This document shows positions 26,396 through 35,542 of a DNA stretch of 64,000 nucleotides, piece after piece (the first letter of the stretch is position 1; every line of letters starts with the position of its first letter). Source of the stretch: Noviherbaspirillum_A sp963522035 (GTDB lineage Bacteria; Pseudomonadota; Gammaproteobacteria; Burkholderiales; Burkholderiaceae_D); the NCBI GenBank assembly GCA_963522035.1, contig CAUQYP010000003.1, positions 16,714 through 80,713 on the forward strand. Direction: 5' to 3'. The notes beneath the pieces are model-generated. The model made no database searches and was not told the origin of the DNA. It was given only the letters and a program-made list of their open reading frames with translations. The position numbers and the translations under genes were made by a program.

Positions 26396-27291
26396 GCGCT
26401 CAACCGCAATCGACCCGCAAGGGCATTATCCTCGCCGGCGGCTCCGGCACCCGGCTGTACCCGGTGACGACATCGATCTCGAAGCAGCTGCTGCCGGTCT
26501 ATGACAAGCCGATGATCTATTACCCGCTGGCGACGCTGATGCTGGCAGGCATACGGGACATTCTGATTATTTCGACACCACAGGACACGCCGCGCTTCGC
26601 CGAACTGTTGGGCGATGGCAGCCAATGGGGCCTGTCGATAACGTATGCGCAGCAACCGTCGCCGGACGGGCTGGCGCAGGCTTTCATCATCGGCCGCGAG
26701 TTCATCGGTGGCGCGCCGTCGGCACTCATACTCGGCGACAACATTTATTACGGTCACGACTTCGAGCCGCAACTGCGCGAAGCCACGCTCAAGAGTGAGG
26801 GCTCGACCGTGTTCGCGTATCACGTCACCGACCCTGAACGGTACGGCGTGGTGGAGTTCGACAAGGAACGCCGAGCGATCAGCATTGAAGAAAAACCGCT
26901 GGTGCCGAAGTCCAACTATGCGGTTACGGGTCTTTATTTCTATGACACCAATGTCTGCGACATTGCGGCCGACATCAAGCCTTCGCCGCGCGGTGAGCTC
27001 GAGATTACCGACGTCAACCGGGTCTACCTGGAGCGCAATGCGTTGAACGTGGAATTGCTGGGGCGTGGCATGGCCTGGCTGGATACCGGCACGCACGAAT
27101 CGCTGCTCGACGCCTCGCACTTCATCGCGACCATCGAACGGCGGCAAGGCCTGAAAGTGTGCTGCCCGGAGGAGATTGCGTTCCGCCGCAATTACATCGA
27201 CGCCGCGCAACTTGAACGCCTGGCCGAGCCGCTGAAGAAGAATGGCTATGGCAAGTACCTGCTGCAACTGCTGAACACTACGGTTTACTGA
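26392..27291 (+). CDS. rfbA: Glucose-1-phosphate thymidylyltransferase
   Basis: A 299-residue nucleotidyltransferase that activates glucose-1-phosphate with dTTP. The nucleotide loop GIILAGGSGTRLYPVT, KPMIYYPL, ALILGDNIYYG and the sugar-binding EEKP segment (SIEEKPLVPKSNYA) are intact. The start at 26392 overlaps rfbB by four bases. Full length for the family. Confidence 0.96.
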   Translation: MSAQPQSTRKGIILAGGSGTRLYPVTTSISKQLLPVYDKPMIYYPLATLMLAGIRDILIISTPQDTPRFAELLGDGSQWGLSITYAQQPSPDGLAQAFIIGREFIGGAPSALILGDNIYYGHDFEPQLREATLKSEGSTVFAYHVTDPERYGVVEFDKERRAISIEEKPLVPKSNYAVTGLYFYDTNVCDIAADIKPSPRGELEITDVNRVYLERNALNVELLGRGMAWLDTGTHESLLDASHFIATIERRQGLKVCCPEEIAFRRNYIDAAQLERLAEPLKKNGYGKYLLQLLNTTVY

Positions 27292-27305
27292 ACGACTTCA
27301 CTCCC

Positions 27306-27851
27306 ATGCAAATACAGAAAACCGAGATCCCCGACCTGCTGATCATCGAACCCAAGGTGTTTGGTGACGACCGCGGGTTTTTCTACGAGAGTTTCAACGA
27401 ACGCCGCTTTGCCGAGCTGACCGGGGTGAATCCCCATTTCGTGCAGGACAACCATTCCCGCTCCAGCCGCAACGTGCTGCGCGGCTTGCATTACCAGATC
27501 AAACAGCCTCAGGGCAAGCTGGTGCGGGTGACTGCAGGCGAGGTATTCGACGTCGCAGTCGACATGCGACGCAGTTCGCCGACGTTCGGTCGCTGGGTCG
27601 GCGTGACCCTGTCGGCCGAGAACAAGCGGCAGTTCTGGATACCGGAAGGCTTTGCGCATGGCTTCGTCGTCACCAGCGAGTCCGCGGAATTTTTGTACAA
27701 GACCACCGACTACTGGGCGCCGGAACACGAACGCTCGGTGCGCTGGGACGACCCGGCTATCGGCATACAGTGGCCGCTGGAAGGCACGCCTCAGTTGTCG
27801 GCGAAAGACCAGGCTGGGGTGCCGCTGGCCGAAGCGGAGACGTTTGCATGA
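27306..27851 (+). CDS. rfbC: dTDP-4-dehydrorhamnose 3,5-epimerase
   Basis: A 181-residue cupin epimerase. The catalytic His is in LRGLHYQIKQPQGKLVRV, the acid tyrosine in the FLYKTTDYWAPEHE segment, and FVQDNHSRSSRNVLRG is typical. It begins 14 bases after rfbA and its stop overlaps rfbD. Confidence 0.95.
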   Translation: MQIQKTEIPDLLIIEPKVFGDDRGFFYESFNERRFAELTGVNPHFVQDNHSRSSRNVLRGLHYQIKQPQGKLVRVTAGEVFDVAVDMRRSSPTFGRWVGVTLSAENKRQFWIPEGFAHGFVVTSESAEFLYKTTDYWAPEHERSVRWDDPAIGIQWPLEGTPQLSAKDQAGVPLAEAETFA

Positions 27852-28714
27852 AGATCCTGGTGACAGGCAAGAGCGGGCAGGTGGGCTACGAACTGATGCG
27901 CAGCCTGCAGCCGCTGGGGGAAGTGATCGGCGTGGACCGTCAGGAGATGGATTTGTCCGATCTTGACCAGGTGCGTGAGGTGATACGCCGGATGCAGCCC
28001 AGGCTGATCGTCAATCCGGCGGCTTACACCGCGGTGGACAAGGCCGAGAGCGAGCCCGAATTGGCAATGCGCGTCAACGGGCTGGCGCCGGGCGTGATGG
28101 CCGAGGAGGCGGCGAAGCTGGGTGCGGCGATCGTGCATTATTCGACCGACTATGTATTTGATGGCAGCAAGCCGGAACCGTACACCGAGGCTGACCAGCC
28201 TTGCCCGCTGAATGTGTATGGCCGCACCAAGCTGGCGGGCGAGCAGGCGATTGCGGCAGTCGGAATTCCGTACCTGATCTTTCGTACGAGTTGGGTATAT
28301 GGGATGCGTGGCAAGAACTTCCTGCTAACCATGATACGCCTGGCTGCCGAACGCGACGAACTGCGCATCGTCGCCGACCAGCATGGCGCACCGACCTGGT
28401 CCCGGACACTGGCCGATACCACGGCTTGCATTCTTGCCCGGGCTCGTAGCGCTGGTGACAGAGATGCCTGGTGGCGCGAGAACGGTGGGCTGTATAACCT
28501 GACTTCCCAAGGAGCAACGACCTGGCATGGTTTTGCCGACGCCTTGCTGGACCAGGCGGAGAAGAAGCCAAGGCTGGTGCCGATCAGCAGCAGCGAATAC
28601 CCGGTGCCGGCTGCAAGGCCTGGCAATTCGCGGTTGTCATGTGAGGTACTGATGCAGAGATTTTGTCATCTGCCGCACTGGCGAGAAGCGCTGGCTTTGT
28701 GTCAGGCGGCGTAA
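27848..28714 (+). CDS. rfbD: dTDP-4-dehydrorhamnose reductase
   Basis: A 288-residue SDR reductase finishing dTDP-L-rhamnose. NAD(P) loop KILVTGKSGQVGYEL; STDYVFDG; catalytic YGRTKLAGEQA; substrate segment RTSWVYG. It overlaps rfbC by four bases and is the last gene of high-GC character before the A+T-rich insert begins. Confidence 0.95.
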   Translation: MKILVTGKSGQVGYELMRSLQPLGEVIGVDRQEMDLSDLDQVREVIRRMQPRLIVNPAAYTAVDKAESEPELAMRVNGLAPGVMAEEAAKLGAAIVHYSTDYVFDGSKPEPYTEADQPCPLNVYGRTKLAGEQAIAAVGIPYLIFRTSWVYGMRGKNFLLTMIRLAAERDELRIVADQHGAPTWSRTLADTTACILARARSAGDRDAWWRENGGLYNLTSQGATTWHGFADALLDQAEKKPRLVPISSSEYPVPAARPGNSRLSCEVLMQRFCHLPHWREALALCQAA

Positions 28715-29252
28715 GCTGAAAACAAAATATTCCTGGCGGCTCCCGGTGAGACACTTACTGATCATTCACAGTTATTCAATGCGGTAACCAGCAGGTAATA
28801 TTATTTGACTAAGTGTTCTCACGGGCCTCGCTATGGATAAGCTCTTGAAAAGCTAAAAAACTTTCCCTTCAGCCAAGAAATACAGATGTGCGAGATGGAT
28901 TAGGGCGTGCACTCAGCCAACAAAGTTAAGGCCATGTGCCAAAGTCGGGCGAAGGGCTTGGTAGAAAATCCAGTAACGTATGCGAGTGACGATTGCCTGC
29001 CTTGGCTTTACAGTAAATAAGCAAGTTGGAGCATGTTATAGTAACGGGCTTGTTTGGAACCTTTTTTTAACCAAAACCCCGCAAAACTTCTCAACTTCCA
29101 GTAGCTCTATGTGTGAATTCCAAAAGTACTCAAACGCACTAGCGGATAAAGTTTGCGTTGATTCTGAAAAGTAAGTTAATGGTGCTTGTTAACTATATGC
29201 ATGCCGATGGGCTCAATCCTGGCTGGGCAACACTGAGCTGCCTGGTGACGCC
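28715..29252. other. Long A+T-rich non-coding stretch at the start of the variable region
   Basis: 538 bases with no convincing gene on either strand; the base composition drops sharply here. Short open frames exist but show no codon structure or ribosome sites. It includes a TTGACT hexamer near 28806 without a good -10. It probably represents the left joint of the laterally acquired polysaccharide block plus the promoter of the genes that follow. Confidence 0.55.
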
Positions 29253-30128
29253 GTGACCATTAAAAGCCTGCTCCGGCCTGGTGCTGGACAACTTGCGCTA
29301 TATCCGCCGCGGCCAGTCACTATCCCGTCCTTGGACCGTATCTCGAGCAGTCGTTCGCTGCCAAAAATATCCGTCGTGGTGCCATCGTTCAATCAGGGTC
29401 AATACATAGCCGCTACATTGAGATCGGTCATCGACCAGAACTACCCGCATCTTGAACTCATTGTCGTAGATGGCGGTTCGAAAGATGAAACAGTGTCGGT
29501 CATCAAGCAGCATGCCTTGCACATTCACTGGTGGGTAAGCGAGCCGGATAGCGGACAAACTGCGGCGATCAACAAAGGTTTTGCACAGTCGAGCGGCGAC
29601 ATAATGGCCTGGATCAACTCGGATGACCTTGCTACACCTGGCTCGCTATTTCGTGTTGCTGACTGGTTCGCAGCGCATCCCGAGACAGACGTTGTATATG
29701 GGGATCGCTTGTTGATTGATGAAAATGGCGATGAAGTAAGCCGTTGGATCTTGCCGCCCCATTCACGGCGCGTGCTTAACTGGGCCGATTTCATCCCGCA
29801 AGAGACGTTATACTGGCGGCGCAGAGCCTGGGACTTGGTTGGTGCGCAGCTTGATGAGAGTTTTCGTTTTGCAATGGACTGGGACTTTTTACTAAGACTT
29901 TCTTCCAAGCAAGTCAGTTTCGAACATTTACCATTGTTTCTTGGAATGTTTCGAGTGCATCAGAATCAAAAGACGTCAAGTCAAATGACGTCGATCGGGC
30001 AGCAGGAAATGGATATCCTACGACGTCGTGCTTTGGGATATAAGCCAACCAGATTTCAGCTAATCTTGAATACAATCCCATTTTTACTAAGGGCACGATT
30101 GCTGGAAATCGGAAGGATATTGCGTTAA
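29253..30128 (+). CDS. Family 2 glycosyltransferase
   Basis: A 291-residue GT-A fold enzyme. Motifs are ISVVVPSFNQGQYIAATL at the start of the domain, LIVVDGGSKDETV, and the metal-binding pair in MAWINSDDLATPGSL, with a later acceptor-side EFIPQETLYWRRRAWD-like segment (DFIPQETLYWRRRAW). The start is GTG at 29253. Resembles the O-antigen GT2 at 46739 in layout (SFNQG, INSDD/LNSDD, MDYD/MDWD), so the two may share ancestry. Donor and acceptor unknown. Confidence 0.82.
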   Translation: MTIKSLLRPGAGQLALYPPRPVTIPSLDRISSSRSLPKISVVVPSFNQGQYIAATLRSVIDQNYPHLELIVVDGGSKDETVSVIKQHALHIHWWVSEPDSGQTAAINKGFAQSSGDIMAWINSDDLATPGSLFRVADWFAAHPETDVVYGDRLLIDENGDEVSRWILPPHSRRVLNWADFIPQETLYWRRRAWDLVGAQLDESFRFAMDWDFLLRLSSKQVSFEHLPLFLGMFRVHQNQKTSSQMTSIGQQEMDILRRRALGYKPTRFQLILNTIPFLLRARLLEIGRILR

Positions 30129-30227
30129 CTACAATCTGTGCGCGCATGCTCTGCGATTGTATGCCTAGCAGCGACACGCTGCTTTTTCATCGTTTATCTG
30201 GTCTCCAGGACAATTAACTATTAATGG

Positions 30228-31229
30228 ATGTCAACCATGCAGCAAGAAAACAGCCGGAATGAGCCTGATCGTTCATTTTCATTCAAAGGCAAGAAGACCT
30301 GGGTTACTGGTCATCGAGGCATGCTCGGTTCAGCACTGGTGCGTACCTTGCGCAAGGAAGGCGCTGACCTCCTGACCGCGTCTAGCCAGGAACTTGACTT
30401 GCGTGATAAGGCTGCGGTCGACCGATGGGTAGACGTAAATCGGCCCGAGCTCATCTTTCATGCCGGCGCCAAAGTAGGCGGCATTCACGCGAATAACACG
30501 TTTTGCGCCGACTTTCTTCTCGATAACCTGATGATCCAGACAAATGTGATCGACGCTGCACATCGTTTCGGTGCGCGCAAGTTATTGTTTGTTGCGTCGA
30601 ATTGTACCTACCCGACTAAGGCTGCCCAGCCAATTTCAGAGCAAGCCCTGCTCACAGGTGCTCTCGAAGAAAATATCCGTTCGTACGCCGTCGCTAAGAT
30701 TGCTGGTATCGAGATGTGCCGCGCCTACCGGAAACAGCATGGATGCGAATTTTTTTCAGTGATTCCTCCCAACCTTTATGGTCCGGGCGATAACTATCAC
30801 CCAGAGCACGGTCACGTGGTTGCAGGCATATTGCGTCGCGCACACGAAGCAAAGCTGGCCGGCGAGCATGAGCTGGTGGTCTGGGGCGACGGCACCGCTC
30901 GCCGTGAACTGCTTCACGTTGATGACCTTGCCGACGCGATGAAGGCGCTAATGTCGTCCAAGCTTAATGACGATCTGTTCAATGTGGGTTGTGGGCATGA
31001 TCTATCGATCACCGAACTGGCAACATTGATTGCAGAGGTAGTCGGGTTTACCGGTGAAATCGTTTACGACCGGACTAAACCGAACGGCACGATGAAGAAG
31101 TTACTCGACAGTTCGCGTGTAAATGGTATTGGCTGGAGAGCGCAAGTTGATGAACGCACCGGCTTGAAAACCGCCTACGAAGATTTCCTGGCGCGTGCTG
31201 CCTCCTCACAAATCGATGCAAGGCGTTGA
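30228..31229 (+). CDS. GDP-L-fucose synthase-like NAD-dependent reductase
   Basis: A 333-residue extended SDR of the Fcl/WcaG family. NADP loop TWVTGHRGMLGSALV, the Ser-x-Cys segment ASNCTYP, catalytic YAVAKIAGIEM, and NLYGPGDNYHPEHGHV are present. It differs clearly from the canonical fcl gene at 45782, to which it is paralogous. It may be a second GDP-fucose synthase or act on another 4-keto-6-deoxy sugar such as a precursor of colitose or a D-configured sugar. Codon use is more A+T-rich than that of the downstream paralogue. Confidence 0.75.
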   Translation: MSTMQQENSRNEPDRSFSFKGKKTWVTGHRGMLGSALVRTLRKEGADLLTASSQELDLRDKAAVDRWVDVNRPELIFHAGAKVGGIHANNTFCADFLLDNLMIQTNVIDAAHRFGARKLLFVASNCTYPTKAAQPISEQALLTGALEENIRSYAVAKIAGIEMCRAYRKQHGCEFFSVIPPNLYGPGDNYHPEHGHVVAGILRRAHEAKLAGEHELVVWGDGTARRELLHVDDLADAMKALMSSKLNDDLFNVGCGHDLSITELATLIAEVVGFTGEIVYDRTKPNGTMKKLLDSSRVNGIGWRAQVDERTGLKTAYEDFLARAASSQIDARR

Positions 31230-31315
31230 GCAGGCACTGTCTGCCATCTAGCTAGTTGCCTGAACAGGTAACTAATTTATCAACGACCATGTTATAGCTT
31301 AGACATAGAACCGTA

Positions 31316-33292
31316 ATGATGAACCAGGATTTTGTACTGCCCAAAGGACTGATTGGTCGCTTCGCCATCGTGAAGCTTTGGCCTGATATCAAGGCTGCGG
31401 AAGACGAATGCATTGCACGCCTGAAAATAGCATCAAGAGCTCTCGGTATAGAGTGTATCGAGGTGCATGCCAATGGCGCATTGCTTTCTGATCCAGCGGT
31501 CATCGTCACTAGGAAAGACGTCGACTTCGTCCTGCATCTCCATTACGACACGCCCAAGTTATATGACGTGTTTTCGTTTGTGGCTTTATGGAACCCGACC
31601 GAGTTTTATCATCAATGGGGTTACCAGCGTACCTCGCGCAACCTGCTGTCGCATGACGATTTCATCAGTTGCAGCTCGGCTGCAGCCGATGACCATGTCG
31701 CACGGATGATACGTGACCGTGCCACGCACCTGCCAGCACTGTTTCACTTGTATCACTCGATTGCGGACGTAGTGCATGCGCCTTCATTGGGCGATCAGAA
31801 GTTGTTTTACGCGGGCATTAATTGGGAAGCGCTCAACGGAGGTAGATCCCGGCACCAGGAGGTACTCAAACAGCTTGATAAGACCGGTCTCATTCGTATC
31901 TTCGGCCCAACCATTTTTCAGAATGTCAAAGTATGGGAGGGCTACGATAGCTATGTTCGTGAAATTCCATTCGACGGTTTTTCAATGCTGGACGAAATAT
32001 CAAAGGCGGGCATTGCATTAGTGCTTTCGTCGCCTGCGCATAAAAATGCCGAATTGATGTCGAATCGCCTCTTCGAAAGCGTGGCAGCGGGTGCATTGAT
32101 TATTTGCGATGAAAACAAATTTGCCTCGCGGTTTTTTGGCGACGCACTGCTCTATATAGACAGCCGTGACAACGTAGACAAGATCGTCGAAGATATTCAG
32201 AACCACTTGGCATGGGCCAAGGCCAACCCAGAACTTGCGTTGGCGAAGATAGAGAAGGCGCAGGCAATTTTCAGGCAGACCTTTACGCTGAAAAAAAATC
32301 TTGCCGATATCTATACAGGGTTGCAGCAGCGAAAAACGGATTTGCTAGCGCTCCAACAGGAAACTGGCGATAAGCAGAAAGTCAGGATAGGCGTATTCCT
32401 GCTTATGCCCGTTTATTCAAAGAACATTCTCGCTGCGCACATCGCCAGCATTGAAGCACAGCAGTATTCTGATTTCGCACCAGCTCTCGTCATTGACCGC
32501 AGCATTCCGCAAAAGGACCGTGCGGCAATCACGCAGGCGTTGACGAGCGCTAGTGTTCAGATACCAGTGTTCGAAGCCGAGTTCATGGATGCAAGTGCGC
32601 CAGTCGAACTGAAAGTACGCAACAAGCTGGGCAGTGTGATTACCATACTTCTTGAAGCGGCCACAACGCAGGTCGATGCGGTCGTTTTTGTTGCACCTAA
32701 TGAATCGCTTTATTCCAACCACCTGGATGTTCTCGCCGGCAGCCTGATGCGCAATCCGGAATGTCAATGCGTGGCGACGTCGGCCATCGTCACCAATGGT
32801 GCCGCGCCGGTACATGGCGTTCATGAACAGATCGATTTCACACTATTTGATGGCTTGGCGCCAGTTGGTTTTGCGCGGTTTGCATTTCGCTGCGCTGGTC
32901 TGCCTCGAGATCTCTCTATCGCTCTGCCTTATCTGGATCGAAAAGTGCTTGTTGCGCTTGTGGGCAAACATGAAATAGAACAGGAAATTCCATCCACCGT
33001 CATCATCGACGCTTCCAGAGAGTTTCCCCAGGGCGTTTGGAATGAGGCACATGAAAATGCGGTCATAGCTGATTTCGCCCCTGAAGCCTTTACTCCTTAT
33101 TTTGGTTTTACGGCGCACCAGCCGTCGCTGCATCCACGTCCGATAAATGCCGCTGTACCAATGCCTTATTCACGTTTAAGCCGCCGCTGGCTCAAACATC
33201 AGTTTAAGTCTCTGCGTACTGAAGGATTCATTGCTCGACTCGACGTGCTTAAAACGCGGCTACGTATCGGCTCAGCCGACAAGGCTGTCTAA
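31316..33292 (+). CDS. Two-domain glycosyltransferase (CgeB-like N-terminal domain)
   Basis: A 658-residue protein. Residues ~15-340 look like a GT-B fold of the Glyco_trans_1 / CgeB type: LHYDTPKLYDVFSFVALWNP, then the C-terminal nucleotide-side motif MSNRLFESVAAGALIICDEN with the E-x7-E-like acidic residues, and a helical tail. Residues ~350-530 resemble a degraded GT-A domain (VRIGVFLLMPVYSKNILAAH; VDAVVFVAPNES). A basic C-terminus follows. Two catalytic units in one chain could add two residues of the repeat. Sugar specificity is not deducible. Confidence 0.65.
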   Translation: MMNQDFVLPKGLIGRFAIVKLWPDIKAAEDECIARLKIASRALGIECIEVHANGALLSDPAVIVTRKDVDFVLHLHYDTPKLYDVFSFVALWNPTEFYHQWGYQRTSRNLLSHDDFISCSSAAADDHVARMIRDRATHLPALFHLYHSIADVVHAPSLGDQKLFYAGINWEALNGGRSRHQEVLKQLDKTGLIRIFGPTIFQNVKVWEGYDSYVREIPFDGFSMLDEISKAGIALVLSSPAHKNAELMSNRLFESVAAGALIICDENKFASRFFGDALLYIDSRDNVDKIVEDIQNHLAWAKANPELALAKIEKAQAIFRQTFTLKKNLADIYTGLQQRKTDLLALQQETGDKQKVRIGVFLLMPVYSKNILAAHIASIEAQQYSDFAPALVIDRSIPQKDRAAITQALTSASVQIPVFEAEFMDASAPVELKVRNKLGSVITILLEAATTQVDAVVFVAPNESLYSNHLDVLAGSLMRNPECQCVATSAIVTNGAAPVHGVHEQIDFTLFDGLAPVGFARFAFRCAGLPRDLSIALPYLDRKVLVALVGKHEIEQEIPSTVIIDASREFPQGVWNEAHENAVIADFAPEAFTPYFGFTAHQPSLHPRPINAAVPMPYSRLSRRWLKHQFKSLRTEGFIARLDVLKTRLRIGSADKAV

Positions 33293-33342
33293 AGAAAGGC
33301 AGGCTGCATGAATGTTCCCTCTTGTTACTTTTTATTGTATCC

Positions 33343-34173
33343 ATGAACCCGCACGCCGCTAAACCCATTTCCCTGCAATCGCTAGGGCGGAGCTTATGGA
33401 CTAACCGCCACCTGATTGTGCAGATTACACGTCGTGATGTCATTGGTCGTTACAAGGGATCGGTGATGGGGGTGCTGTGGTCCCTCTTGAATCCCTTGTT
33501 CATGCTTATTGTTTACACATTTGTTTTCTCCGTCGTTTTCAAGGCACGCTGGGGTACGGATCTAAATGAAAGCAAGTCACAGTTCGCCATCCTGCTTTTC
33601 GTCGGCATGATTATTCACGGCTTGCTAGCAGAGACATTGAATCGAGCACCGACAATCATTCTCGCTAACGTCGCGTATGTGAAAAAAATTGTATTTCCAT
33701 TGGAAATACTCCCGGTCGTGGCGATAGGCGTAGCGCTGTTCCATGCTTTTGTTAGTGTAGGTATTCTGTTGTGCGCCTTTCTGTTAATCCACGGTTACCT
33801 GCAATGGACCGCCGTATTGCTGCCGCTGGTCGTACTGCCGCTAGTAGTCTTGACCCTAGGAGTAGCTTGGCTGCTTGCATCGCTTGGCGTGTTTCTGCGT
33901 GATGTTGCCCATCCGGTAAGTTTGCTTACAACAGTGTTGTTGTTTGCCTCGCCGGTGTTTTATCCAATCACCGCATTGCCCGAATTTGTGCGCCCATGGC
34001 TACTGCTTAACCCACTAACATTCATTCTTGAACAAGCGCGTGCAGTGCTAATTTTCGGACAAATGCCGCACTGGAGTGGATTGGCAATCTATATGTCGTT
34101 GGCCGTGATGGTTGCATGGGTTGGCTATGCTTGGTTTCAAAAAACCCGCAAAGGATTTGCCAATGTCCTCTGA
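33343..34173 (+). CDS. wzm: O-polysaccharide ABC exporter, permease (Wzm)
   Basis: A 276-residue ABC-2 permease with six predicted membrane segments. The cytoplasmic entry helix RDVIGRYKGSVMGVLWSLLNPLFMLI is the family hallmark; later ITALPEFVRPWLLLNPLTFI matches the periplasmic gate helix. It pairs with the ATPase 34163 (11-base overlap). ATG at 33343 preferred over TTG at 33322. Exports undecaprenyl-PP-linked polysaccharide across the inner membrane. Confidence 0.9.
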   Translation: MNPHAAKPISLQSLGRSLWTNRHLIVQITRRDVIGRYKGSVMGVLWSLLNPLFMLIVYTFVFSVVFKARWGTDLNESKSQFAILLFVGMIIHGLLAETLNRAPTIILANVAYVKKIVFPLEILPVVAIGVALFHAFVSVGILLCAFLLIHGYLQWTAVLLPLVVLPLVVLTLGVAWLLASLGVFLRDVAHPVSLLTTVLLFASPVFYPITALPEFVRPWLLLNPLTFILEQARAVLIFGQMPHWSGLAIYMSLAVMVAWVGYAWFQKTRKGFANVL

Positions 34174-35533
34174 AGATATAGCAATCACTGTTGAAGGTGT
34201 CTCAAAAAGATACGAAATATACGATGCTCCGCGTGACCAATTAAAGCAATTTTTGCTGCCACGAATACAGCGCTTGGCTGGAAAAACGCCGAGACAATAT
34301 TTCCGAGAATTTTGGGCTTTGTCAGACGTATCCTTTGAAGTAAAAAAGGGCGAAGCCTTTGGAATTGTCGGACGCAACGGTAGCGGTAAAAGTACCTTAT
34401 TGCAAATTATTACCGGCACCTTATCGCCCACCGTCGGCGAGGTCTCTACCAAGGGACGAGTGGCAGCCTTACTCGAGCTCGGTTCCGGATTTAACTATGA
34501 TTTTACAGGGCGTGAAAATGTTTACATGAATGGCGCCTTGCTTGGGCTAGATCGTGCTCAAATCGATCGAAAATTCGATGCAATTGCTGCATTTGCAGAT
34601 ATCGGCAGCCATCTGGACCAACCGATCAAGACTTATTCGAGCGGCATGGTCTTAAGGCTTGCTATTGCTGTACAAACTCAGGTCGAGCCCGATATTTTGA
34701 TCGTTGATGAAGCACTCGCAGTCGGCGATGCTCTCTTTCAGAAGCGTTGCTATCGCCAAATTGAAAAGTTAATCGATAACGGTTGCACTCTTTTATTTGT
34801 TTCACATGACCAGGAAATTGTCCGTACGCTTACAAATAGAGCTATTTTCCTCAATGGGGGGCGTCAAGTAAATTACGGCGCTACTATAGACGTATTGTTT
34901 TCGTATAGAGAATTTTTGCAACAACAAGAAGAGGCAGCATTCCTGGATCTTCAGCATCGGATTGCTCGGGACTTAGCGTTAGAGTCCAGTAAAAAAGCCT
35001 ATGGAAACCGAGATGTCGAAATTTCGGATGTTCAAATACTTGGTTCCGACGGCAGCCGCCAAAACCTGTTCTATGCTGGCGATGTCATGGCAATCGAAAT
35101 CGAATGTATTTGTCATAAGGCAATCGAGAATCTTAACGTCGCATTTCGGCTCTTGACCAAGGAGGGCGTCAAAGTCACGACTTGGGGTACGTTAAACGAA
35201 GATATGCCGAAGTACGAATTTCGCCCGGATGACACTTTCTGGAGCAGGAAGTTTGCAAAGAATGACAAGTTTAAGGTGCGTTTTGAAGGAAGCTGCAAAC
35301 TAGGCGCCAATCTTTATGAAGTACAAGTCGTCGTCGCGCAGGAACATGACCGATATTATGCCAACCAGCATGTCTTGCATTGGCTTGACGAAGCTGCTCA
35401 CTTCACTATCGTGCTAAAAAATAAAGAGTATGTTTTCGATGGGGTTTGCGACATAGGTTTTCGTTCAAGCGTGAAAGTCGAAAACCAAGTGTCCGATACT
35501 GCGATAAGTGCGAAACCGGACTGTATCCTGTAA
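34163..35533 (+). CDS. wzt: O-polysaccharide ABC exporter, ATPase with carbohydrate-binding tail (Wzt)
   Basis: A 456-residue ATPase. Walker A is GRNGSGKST (70-78), the signature is YSSGMVLRLAIAV and Walker B ILIVDEALAVGD. The region after about residue 260 is an extension of ~190 residues with beta-strand character (VEISDVQILGSDGSRQNLFY; MAIEIECICHK; FKVRFEGSCKLGANLYEVQV), the place where Wzt proteins of the O9a/O12 type hold a domain that recognises the finished chain's end group. That extension ties export to a terminal modification, and the next gene is a methyltransferase. Confidence 0.9.
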   Translation: MSSEDIAITVEGVSKRYEIYDAPRDQLKQFLLPRIQRLAGKTPRQYFREFWALSDVSFEVKKGEAFGIVGRNGSGKSTLLQIITGTLSPTVGEVSTKGRVAALLELGSGFNYDFTGRENVYMNGALLGLDRAQIDRKFDAIAAFADIGSHLDQPIKTYSSGMVLRLAIAVQTQVEPDILIVDEALAVGDALFQKRCYRQIEKLIDNGCTLLFVSHDQEIVRTLTNRAIFLNGGRQVNYGATIDVLFSYREFLQQQEEAAFLDLQHRIARDLALESSKKAYGNRDVEISDVQILGSDGSRQNLFYAGDVMAIEIECICHKAIENLNVAFRLLTKEGVKVTTWGTLNEDMPKYEFRPDDTFWSRKFAKNDKFKVRFEGSCKLGANLYEVQVVVAQEHDRYYANQHVLHWLDEAAHFTIVLKNKEYVFDGVCDIGFRSSVKVENQVSDTAISAKPDCIL

Positions 35534-35542
35534 AGAGTTAAG

